A stretch of DNA of 5,888 nucleotides from an uncultured Rhodanobacteraceae bacterium (lineage in GTDB: Bacteria; Pseudomonadota; Gammaproteobacteria; Xanthomonadales; Rhodanobacteraceae), in the NCBI GenBank assembly GCA_937902695.1, contig CALFNI010000456.1, positions 1 to 5,888 of the forward strand, written 5' to 3'. The notes under the pieces are model-generated. The model ran no database searches, was not told where the DNA came from, and saw nothing but the letters and a program-made list of their open reading frames with translations. Every line of letters starts with the position of its first letter. Within the stretch, counting starts at the first letter, position 1. Position numbers and translations under genes: made by a program. Positions 1-5,888 of the stretch are shown piece after piece.

Positions 1-540
1 GGCGATGTTCTGTTCGCTTGTTCCGCCCGTGTACGTCCAAGGGTCATCCGACGAAGTAGAGTATTGCAGCGCGTCTTGGTAATAAGCCTGCGTTGTGTAC
101 GCTGACACTTCATTTTCGAATCTTTCCGTACGCGACTCGTCTCCCCTTCCACGCTGCGCGTCCACATACCCGTGTTCGGCTTCGTGTACAGCGTTCTTCC
201 CCAAGTTTTTTATATCTTTGTCGGGCCTGAGTGTCAGAGTAGTCGTATTGTCTTTCGCGTTGAAAGTGGAATATCCGCCCCTCGAGGAGTCATCCCTGAA
301 CTTGACGATGACGTTGTTTCCGTCGTTTGGTAGTCCGACGAAGCCAGTCGCATGCTTTAGGTTTTCCTGCTGGGGAGTTGTAAGACGAGCGCTCTCCGTC
401 GCGTTTCTTGCCAAGCCCATGGCTTTCTCAAAAGACTCACAATCTAAGTCGGGACCTACACAAGCGTATCGTCCATTGGGATCGTACTTCGAGTACGGAT
501 TGTCCTCGGCATACGCATACCGATTGAAGTTCCTGCCGCT
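1..540 (-). pseudogene. RHS C-terminal toxin tip, in phase with the RHS gene but beyond its stop; predicted HExxH metallopeptidase
   Basis: After the amber codon the RHS frame stays open for 180 codons to the window edge. Numbering through the stop, residues 1359-1382 complete the RHS junction (SGRNFNRYAYAEDNPY, then DPNGR), so this was one gene with the core. The variable domain begins near 1383. HEAEH at 1477-1481 (bases 172-186) fits a zinc-binding HExxH with Glu1478 as catalytic base. NEVSAYTTQAYY begins at 1501, and Glu1500 or Glu1502 could be the third zinc ligand, as in gluzincins. Metallopeptidase tips are known among polymorphic toxins; the substrate cannot be told. GC content is near 50 percent, well below the core. 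The C-terminus and any immunity gene lie off the window. ATG at 418-420 could start a separate product, but only a weak GAG lies upstream. Alternatives are a sequencing error at the stop, making this simply the end of the RHS protein, or a true nonsense mutation. Confidence 0.75.
469..483 (-). other. RHS toxin junction (DPNGR), end of the conserved core and likely self-cleavage region
   Basis: The five codons encode Asp-Pro-Asn-Gly-Arg (residues 1378-1382, counted through the stop). In many RHS proteins a DPxG motif closes the conserved core, the toxin is released at or near it, and the variable tip starts just after it. Here the change in base and codon use starts within the next dozen codons, which agrees with that role. 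Cleavage itself is inferred from the family. Confidence 0.6.
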
Positions 541-543
541 CTA
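541..543 (-). other. In-frame amber stop splitting the RHS core from its toxin tip
   Basis: The codon reads TAG between Asp-Pro-Val-Asp-Pro-Asp-Pro and Ser-Gly-Arg-Asn-Phe-Asn-Arg-Tyr. In RHS proteins these two stretches normally run together with a residue in this place. No frameshift is involved, because both sides share one frame. A single base change from a Tyr, Gln, Lys, Glu, Ser, Leu or Trp codon would be enough to create it. Confidence 0.9.
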
Positions 544-3500
544 TGGATCAGGATCGACCGGATCGGTGCTAAGGAACCGCCCGAGTTGCGGGTCGTAATA
601 CCGCGCCTGCAGATAGACGAGCCCACTCGCATCGGTGACGGCGCCCGTGTAGCCCGGTCCATCCGGTGCCGCGCCATACGCCCCACCAAACGGCAGGTAG
701 TGATAGCGCTTGGTGACGGTCTGGCTTTGATCCGTCTCCGCCAGCAGCGACCCGAGCGCATCGGTGTGCAGGTAGTGCCGCCCTTGGCTGTCGTCCTTTC
801 CAACCAGGTGGGTGCCGAGATAGGCATACCGCGTCTCGGCTGCATTGACCGGCGGCTTCTCGAAGCTCGAACAGAACACGCGATCGTTGGCCGGAGCGCA
901 GCCCAACTGCGGCGCGGGTTCCAGCTCTTCCAGCAGCTTGCCGTCGTGGTCGTAGATCGAGACGCGCTGCCCGCCGTTGATGTCGGTCACCGTCCGCCGC
1001 CCGTCGGCGTCGTAGCGATACGACTCGATTCCGGGCAGCCCGAGCAGCAGATCGCTGCGATCGAACGTGAACACCTGGCTGCCCTTGTGCGTCAGATGCC
1101 CCTGGCCGTCGTACTGCAGCGGCGTCGACACACCGCCGACGACCATCGCCGTCGCGCGATTCGTCGCCGCATCGATCGTGAAGCTCGTCGTAACGCCGCC
1201 GACCGTCGCCGTCTTGAGGTTATCGCTGTCGTCGTAGCCGAACGTCGCATTGCCCCACATCGCAGCCGCGTTGGCGGTTTGCAGCCGATTCGCGAGGTCG
1301 TAGCCCATCGCGACCGAGTCCGTGTGCGCCGCGAGGTGATCGGTGATCGCAGTGACATTGCCGACACCATCGTAACCGTAGTCGGTGTTGATGACCGATC
1401 CCTCGGTAACGGTCTGCGGCAAGAGCCGCGTGTTCTGGCTCATCGCATGCGCGACGCCGTTGCCGTAGCTGAAGGTCTTGACGGCGCCATTCGGCCAATA
1501 CGTCAGCCCGCTCGCATACGTTCCGACCTTCGTCGGCTCGCCCCACGCATCCGGCGCGTAGTCGATCGCTGTCGCGTCCGGATACGTCAGGCCCGACAGC
1601 TGCCCGCGCGTGTTGTACGCGTAGTCGATCTCGTATGGATCGCCGTCGATCGCGAGCGTCTCGTAAGTCAGGAGCCCGCGGCGGTTGTAGTTCGTCGTGC
1701 GCGTGATGCCGCCTCGGCTCGCAGTTTTGCGCAGGCTGTTCGGCCACCAGGTCTGCGCGATGTTCTCGTCGGTGCTGCCGGGATAGGTGACGCTCGTCAG
1801 CCGGTTGCGGTTGTCGTAAACGCGGGCGATCTTGTTCGAGGCGTTGATCGCGCCGTAGTCGCAGCCGACGTCGCCCGCGAGGTCCGCGCTCCCGGTCACA
1901 TTGCCGGCGCCGTCGCGCGCGAAGACGGTCGTGCCGCGCTCGGGACTAAAGATCGCGCAGACGAAGCGGCCGCCCCAGGTCCACTCGCGCTTCAGGCCGC
2001 CGCGACTGATGTTCTGCGGGCGGCCCCACGCATCGCGCGCGATATCCGTCGTGTAGAGCGGGCCGTCGATCGTGACCGGCCAAGCGGTCGATGGCTCGTC
2101 ATGCGTCAGGTAGTGGACGTACGTCGTCGCGTTCGGATCCGAGATGCGCGTGACGAAGCCGGCCTGGTACGTGTAGCTCGTGGTGTAGCCGACGAAGGTC
2201 TGCTGCGCGAGTCGGTCGAGACCGTCGTATTGGAAGCTCGTGCCGCTGCCCTCGTTCGGCAACGTCGACGGTACCGAGACGAACGCAGGGCCGCCGTCGC
2301 CGTCGTATTTCGTGTTGACGTAGCGCGCGTTGTTCGCGTTGACGAGGATCGGACGGAGCAGCGCGTCGTACTTCGTGACGGTCTGGGCCGTGTCGGTGGT
2401 TTCGGTCGATTGCCAGCCTGCTGCGCTCGTCGACCAGGCGATCGTCGTCGGCGCGAAGGTCTGATTGCCGCCGGTGCCGGGATCGCCGGCCGGATAGTGG
2501 ATGCCCGCCAGGCGCCCCATCGCGTCGTGATCGTACGTCGTAGTCGAGCCGCGCTCGTCGGTATAGCTGTCGATCGTGCCGCTAGTGGAGACCGTGACCG
2601 ATGCGGCCTCGCCGGTCGCGTAGCCGACGTTCTTCGGAATGCCGCGGTACCAGTTCGAATAGTTTGTCGCGTGGCCGTTGCCGTCCTTGGTCCATTGCAG
2701 CGTGCCGTCGGCGTTGTAGCCGAGCGTCTGATCCACCTGGCTGAAGCGGCTGACCGACGTCGGCAGGTTCAGTGTGTTGAGGACGAGCTCGCGCTCCGTC
2801 GCGCCGCTGCTGACGACCTTCTGGATCGTCCCCAGCACCCACTTCGTCGTATTGTTCGCGTAGGTGACGGTTTCGGCCTTCGTCGCGGAACCCGCCCGTG
2901 TGATCGACTGCGGATTGCCGAACGCATCGAGGCTCGATGCCGTGTAGGTGAACGACATGCCTTGCAGCGTCGTCGTGCGCTTCTGGAGTGGTCGCAGCGT
3001 CGCAAGGCGCACCGTGTCGCCGCGGCTCTGCGTCGCGGTGCCGAGCGGGGCCGGATACGATTGGCCGGTCGCCGGGAAGTACTGGTAGGTTTCCGTCTGG
3101 AGGTAGGCCGCGCCCGAGCCGCCGCTCTCCACCTTGAGCAATTGGCCTTCGTCGTCGTTGTAGCCCGTGCCGAACGTGTAGCGCGTCTCGTGGCCACGTG
3201 GATCGGTGACGGTCGTCGTCACCGTCGCGCTGCAGACGGATCCCGAGCAGCCGGCGTACGCCAGCGACCACGTGAGCGGCGACGCGAGGGCCGGCCCGCT
3301 GATCTGTTTCTGCGTCAGCGCGAGCGTGTCGTAGACACCCGGCTGCACGCTCGCGAACGCGACGTTCGCGCTGTTCGTGTAGCACGTCGCCGGCGCGCCG
3401 CTCCGCCCGCGGCGCGTGATGTAGAACGTGAACTTGCCCTGCGCACCGCTCGGGTGCGTGATCGTGCCGCTGAAACTGTTCGGCGCCGACGGCGTGCCCG

Positions 3501-4614
3501 GCGGTCCGCAGGTCCACGGGTTCGGATACGACCAGCTGATGTGGTTCAGCGTGTCGAGGCTGATCTGCCATTTCGACGTGTCCGGCCGCGTCACCGACGA
3601 GAGCGAGTAGTACGACCCGTTGAACGTGTAGCCGTAGTTCCAGATGTGCGCGCCGTCGCTGATCGACTGCACGCTGTTCGTCGTGCCGAGATAGTTAAGC
3701 GTGATCGCGCGTCCATCGCTCGACGTGATTCCGGTCAGATGCAGCGGCGCCGATGCGTCGTACGTGTACTTGACCCAGTTGCCGAAGCGGTCTTCGACGT
3801 TGGTCGCCATCATCCAGGCGGCCTCGCGGTCGAGCGTCGCGGTGACCGGCTGGTTCGTGTCGGCGGGCCGCGACAGCGGCACATAAGGCCTTTGCGCGAG
3901 CCAGTTGAACGTGTACTTCGTGCCGTCCGGTGCGAGCGCGACGAAGCCTTCGCCCGAGCCGGGGCTCCCCGCCGCGAGCGAGGGCAGACAGCTCACCATC
4001 CACCAGTCGTTGGTGACGATCGGCCAGCTGCCGGACGCCGGATGCGCCGTGTTGTTCGGTGCGCGCTGAAGCAGCTCGCGACGACCGTAGCCCGGCACCG
4101 CGAGCCGATAGCCGGTCGAGTACTGCTCCCACGGGATCGTCGTCGTGATCGCCGTTGCCGGATCGTCCGGCGAAGGCGTCGTCACGCTCGCATCGGGCGC
4201 GCCGGCGAACGCGCTGCAGCGTGCGTTCGGGTTCGCTCCGGGCACGGTCCAGCCGACGCTCGTCGCGACGATGCCTTCGATATGCGGCACTTCGAGGTCC
4301 CAGTCGCCGAAATCGCGCTCCGGAACCACGCCGCTCGGGTTCGTCTCGACGACGTAACGGCGGCCGACGGCGACCGGCAGCGCGCTGTTGCCGGGCAGGC
4401 TGACGTCGGTCGCGACGAACTCGACGTGACCGGTGTCGAAGTCGATGCGATCGCCGAGGAGACCGGCGTCGAGCGGGCCCGCGTTTTGATCCGCGCGGAT
4501 CAGTGTCGAATATTCCTGCGGGAGCGTTTGCGCCGTCGCGAAACCGGCGGAGAACACGAACGCGAGAAAGCACAGGACGCGAAGCGCACAACGTCCGTTG
4601 TAGTGCATGGACAT
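541..4614 (-). CDS. Sec-exported RHS/YD-repeat protein (polymorphic toxin delivery shell), ended by an in-frame amber codon
   Basis: The 1357-residue product has a Sec signal peptide at residues 1-28 (Arg8 and Arg12, hydrophobic stretch to about 25, Ala-Thr-Ala before Gln29), so it should leave the cytoplasm. Residues 30-680 form a beta-rich N-terminal part with several Cys and a few YD-like repeats (about 280-350). Residues 680-1260 hold YD repeats such as YDHDAMGRL, YDGLDRL, YDNRNRL, YDGVGNV and YDADGRR. The RHS-associated core follows (HTDALGS near 1280, YLPFG, GYTG, RYYDPQLGRFLSTDP to 1353). In this family the repeats build a hollow shell around a C-terminal toxin. There is no PAAR or VgrG-like N-terminus. 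The start is set by GGAGGA 6 bases upstream; Met3 is a weaker alternative. An insert at about 1236-1256 carries Cys1239, Cys1248 and DRVFCSSFE. The protein stops at TAG (541-543) inside the normally conserved junction, although the frame continues. RHS identity is firm; the export route is inferred. Confidence 0.95.
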   Translation of the reverse strand: MSMHYNGRCALRVLCFLAFVFSAGFATAQTLPQEYSTLIRADQNAGPLDAGLLGDRIDFDTGHVEFVATDVSLPGNSALPVAVGRRYVVETNPSGVVPERDFGDWDLEVPHIEGIVATSVGWTVPGANPNARCSAFAGAPDASVTTPSPDDPATAITTTIPWEQYSTGYRLAVPGYGRRELLQRAPNNTAHPASGSWPIVTNDWWMVSCLPSLAAGSPGSGEGFVALAPDGTKYTFNWLAQRPYVPLSRPADTNQPVTATLDREAAWMMATNVEDRFGNWVKYTYDASAPLHLTGITSSDGRAITLNYLGTTNSVQSISDGAHIWNYGYTFNGSYYSLSSVTRPDTSKWQISLDTLNHISWSYPNPWTCGPPGTPSAPNSFSGTITHPSGAQGKFTFYITRRGRSGAPATCYTNSANVAFASVQPGVYDTLALTQKQISGPALASPLTWSLAYAGCSGSVCSATVTTTVTDPRGHETRYTFGTGYNDDEGQLLKVESGGSGAAYLQTETYQYFPATGQSYPAPLGTATQSRGDTVRLATLRPLQKRTTTLQGMSFTYTASSLDAFGNPQSITRAGSATKAETVTYANNTTKWVLGTIQKVVSSGATERELVLNTLNLPTSVSRFSQVDQTLGYNADGTLQWTKDGNGHATNYSNWYRGIPKNVGYATGEAASVTVSTSGTIDSYTDERGSTTTYDHDAMGRLAGIHYPAGDPGTGGNQTFAPTTIAWSTSAAGWQSTETTDTAQTVTKYDALLRPILVNANNARYVNTKYDGDGGPAFVSVPSTLPNEGSGTSFQYDGLDRLAQQTFVGYTTSYTYQAGFVTRISDPNATTYVHYLTHDEPSTAWPVTIDGPLYTTDIARDAWGRPQNISRGGLKREWTWGGRFVCAIFSPERGTTVFARDGAGNVTGSADLAGDVGCDYGAINASNKIARVYDNRNRLTSVTYPGSTDENIAQTWWPNSLRKTASRGGITRTTNYNRRGLLTYETLAIDGDPYEIDYAYNTRGQLSGLTYPDATAIDYAPDAWGEPTKVGTYASGLTYWPNGAVKTFSYGNGVAHAMSQNTRLLPQTVTEGSVINTDYGYDGVGNVTAITDHLAAHTDSVAMGYDLANRLQTANAAAMWGNATFGYDDSDNLKTATVGGVTTSFTIDAATNRATAMVVGGVSTPLQYDGQGHLTHKGSQVFTFDRSDLLLGLPGIESYRYDADGRRTVTDINGGQRVSIYDHDGKLLEELEPAPQLGCAPANDRVFCSSFEKPPVNAAETRYAYLGTHLVGKDDSQGRHYLHTDALGSLLAETDQSQTVTKRYHYLPFGGAYGAAPDGPGYTGAVTDASGLVYLQARYYDPQLGRFLSTDPVDPDP

Positions 4615-4620
4615 GCGAAA

Positions 4621-4626
4621 TCCTCC
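4621..4626 (-). promoter_or_regulatory. Strong ribosome binding site for the RHS gene
   Basis: The minus strand reads GGAGGA followed by six bases (TTTCGC) and then ATG at 4612-4614. Match and spacing are close to ideal. They favour the first Met over the in-frame Met two codons later, which would be 12 bases away. Confidence 0.8.
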
Positions 4627-4670
4627 GGACGAACGGCAGGACAGCTAGGGTCGTGCGGAGGTACGGTGAG

Positions 4671-4706
4671 CTTGCCTTCTGAGTGCGCTATTTTTCCAGA
4701 GGCAAG
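4671..4706. repeat. Imperfect inverted repeat in the intergenic gap
   Basis: The left arm CTTGCCTTCTG (4671-4681) pairs with the right arm CAGAGGCAAG (4697-4706) with one bulged T; the loop is 15 bases. No run of T follows the stem in the direction of either neighbouring gene, so it is not a classical intrinsic terminator. It lies 40 bases beyond the stop of the upstream gene and 56 bases before the RHS start, so it could be an operator, an mRNA-stabilising hairpin, or chance. The dyad is seen directly; its function is unknown. Confidence 0.45.
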
Positions 4707-4745
4707 ATTGAGAAAAGCGTCACATGCGAGAATGGCCGCGTGCGA

Positions 4746-5873
4746 TCATATCCGCGCATGCTCGAGCGGCCGCTCGCGATGCATCAGCGTCCATTCGGCA
4801 TGCTCGGCGAGCGCCGCCTCGCCGAGCGCGCGCAGGATCTCGCGCTGCTCCGCCGGCGATTTCGCGCGATCGAGCGCCGTGCGCGCGTTCGCGTAGATGC
4901 GGCACATGAAGCGGTATTGCTTGATCAGCTCCTTGTCGGCCTTGCGGTACGCATAAGCCTCGCGCACCGCCGCCACGATCGACATCGACGCCATGATCGC
5001 GACGAGCGCGGTCTTCGTGTCCTGCGAGAGATGGAGCACGAACACGGCCAGGAAGATGCTGATCGCGATGCCGAGCCAGAGGCTGATGTCGCCGAGCGTT
5101 TCGGTGACATGATGCAGGCGCGCGCGCTGCGCGGCGCGCCGCTCGTAGTAGTTCCACTGGCCGCTGCCGCCAGGCTGGCCGATCCATTCGTCGATCACGC
5201 GCGCGAGCGCGTGCGGATCGCGCGGCGCGCGCGCGAGCTCCGCTTCGAGTCCGGCGGAACGCATCGCGTTGCGGATCCAGCCGAGCTCGATGTCCTGCTT
5301 CTGCAGGAAGTTGTCGTGCGCGAACTCCGAGTCCGCGGTCACCGACAGGCCCGCGCGCCGCCAGTACGACTGCACGCGCAGGCCTTCGGCGAGCGCGCGG
5401 TAGTCGAGGTACTTGCGATGCCAGCCGCGGCGGCGCGCGAGTACGCTGACGAATGCGCCGACCGCGAACAGCAGCAGGAACACGAAGATCATGTAGTCCT
5501 GCGCCGGGAGGTCCGAATAGCACATGAAGGCGATGCCCATCAGCGCCGCGAGCGTGTAGGTCAGGCGCATGGCCAGCAGCACGCGCTTCTGGAAATGGAT
5601 CGCGAGCCAGTCGGCGGCACGGAACAGCCGATCGATCGGCACGCTGGCCTGCGCGCCGGCGCCAGGTTCGATCGGCGCGCCCGGGATGGCTGCGGCGTAC
5701 TTGGCGGCGTCCGCGTTGAATTCGGCCATGCGCGCGAATGCGAGGCGGAATTCGAGCGGCATGCCGAGTTCCGCGGCGACGGCGCGGTCCGTGGTGCGCC
5801 AGTACGCCTGCAGCGGCAGCAGCCCCGCGGCCGGCGCGCCATCGACCTCGACGCGCGCACACACGATGTGGAG
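4746..5873 (-). CDS. Four-helix membrane protein, 5' end missing; possible SLATT/DUF4231-like defence effector
   Basis: The frame is open to the right edge, so the N-terminus is missing; a GTG at 5862-5864 is probably internal. Numbering from that GTG gives 372 residues. Predicted membrane helices are at about 96-116, 124-143, 260-279 and 285-304, in two hairpins. Between the pairs lies a soluble segment rich in charged and aromatic residues (KYLDYRALAEGLRVQSYW at 151-168, FLQKQDIELGWIRNAMRS at 186-203, EWIGQ and WNYYERR at 226-243). A charged helical tail of about 65 residues follows. Paired helices followed by a YRALAE-type helix recall SLATT/DUF4231 membrane effectors, which in defence systems sit behind SLOG or other nucleotide-sensing domains. 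Residues 1-80 could be the end of such a domain, but no diagnostic motif is visible, so the family call is tentative. It lies 131 bases upstream of the RHS gene on the same strand. The overlapping frame in this region is Arg-rich and was not chosen. Confidence 0.8.
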   Translation of the reverse strand, partial: LHIVCARVEVDGAPAAGLLPLQAYWRTTDRAVAAELGMPLEFRLAFARMAEFNADAAKYAAAIPGAPIEPGAGAQASVPIDRLFRAADWLAIHFQKRVLLAMRLTYTLAALMGIAFMCYSDLPAQDYMIFVFLLLFAVGAFVSVLARRRGWHRKYLDYRALAEGLRVQSYWRRAGLSVTADSEFAHDNFLQKQDIELGWIRNAMRSAGLEAELARAPRDPHALARVIDEWIGQPGGSGQWNYYERRAAQRARLHHVTETLGDISLWLGIAISIFLAVFVLHLSQDTKTALVAIMASMSIVAAVREAYAYRKADKELIKQYRFMCRIYANARTALDRAKSPAEQREILRALGEAALAEHAEWTLMHRERPLEHARI

Positions 5874-5874
5874 C

Positions 5875-5888
5875 AGATCGGAAGAGCG
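5875..5888. other. Illumina adapter remnant at the contig edge
   Basis: The last 14 bases are AGATCGGAAGAGCG, identical to the start of the common Illumina TruSeq adapter read-through sequence as I remember it; its reverse complement is CGCTCTTCCGATCT. A chance match of 14 bases placed exactly at the end is very unlikely. The bases are therefore probably not genomic, and the residues Arg-Ser-Ser-Asp they would add to the neighbouring protein should be ignored. Confidence 0.9.

Noticed and set aside
1..20. Adapter sequence at the left edge as well
   Set aside because: The first bases do not match any adapter I recognise, and they continue the toxin reading frame.
541..543. Amber read as pyrrolysine or another programmed recoding event
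   Set aside because: No recoding element is recognisable, and pyrrolysine is not expected in this kind of bacterium; error or mutation is simpler.
95..598. A 167-codon open frame on the plus strand opposite the toxin tip
   Set aside because: No recognisable motif or good ribosome binding site, and the opposite strand carries the conserved RHS junction and HExxH motif.
4615..4745. A sigma70-type promoter for the RHS gene
   Set aside because: Only weak candidates were found (for example AAAAAT on the minus strand with no good -35 at 16-18 bases), so none is called; the gene may be transcribed from upstream or by another sigma factor.
586..4896. A 1436-codon open frame on the plus strand, opposite the whole RHS gene
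   Set aside because: Its codons lie exactly opposite the RHS codons, so it stays open only because the RHS gene never uses TTA, CTA or TCA. The product is Arg-rich with no domains.
4720..5862. A second long minus-strand frame over the membrane protein gene
   Set aside because: Its product is very rich in Arg and Ala, as expected of an off-frame reading of high-GC DNA, while the chosen frame gives four clean membrane helices.

Overview
This 5888-base window looks like one whole short contig from a high-GC Gram-negative bacterium, probably a proteobacterium. One clue favours Xanthomonadales: an Asp-Arg-Val-Phe-Cys-Ser-Ser-Phe-Glu motif, of a type I associate from memory with exported proteins of that order. 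This placement is an inference. Everything recognisable is coded on the minus strand, so the genes read from right to left.

Right end (4746-5888): a 5'-truncated gene for a protein with four predicted membrane segments in two pairs. It resembles the SLATT/DUF4231 kind of membrane effector that often follows a nucleotide-sensing domain in defence systems, but its N-terminus lies off the contig. The last 14 bases (5875-5888) exactly match the start of an Illumina TruSeq-type adapter, so the contig edge is artificial and the apparent extension of the reading frame to the end is partly not genomic.

Middle (4615-4745): a 131-base intergenic gap with an imperfect inverted repeat, then a strong Shine-Dalgarno sequence for the next gene.

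Left and centre (1-4614): a very large RHS/YD-repeat gene. It begins with a Sec signal peptide and has no PAAR or VgrG-like N-terminus, so it resembles a WapA-style exported RHS protein rather than a type VI cargo. The RHS core ends in the usual hallmark (GYTG, RYYDPQLGRFLSTDP) and is then cut by an in-frame amber codon at 541-543. The same frame stays open for all 180 remaining codons to the window edge. It first encodes the rest of the conserved RHS junction (FNRYAYAEDNPY, DPNGR) and then a variable C-terminal domain with an HEAEH zinc-binding motif and a downstream NEVSAY glutamate, which is what a metallopeptidase (zincin) toxin would show. Base composition and codon choice change exactly at the junction, the pattern expected of a swapped-in polymorphic toxin tip.

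The most interesting point is therefore a polymorphic toxin whose delivery part and toxic tip are separated by a single stop codon, placed next to a candidate membrane defence protein. The stop may be a disarming mutation, a sequencing error in a poorly assembled contig, or (less likely) a site of readthrough. Any immunity gene would lie beyond base 1.
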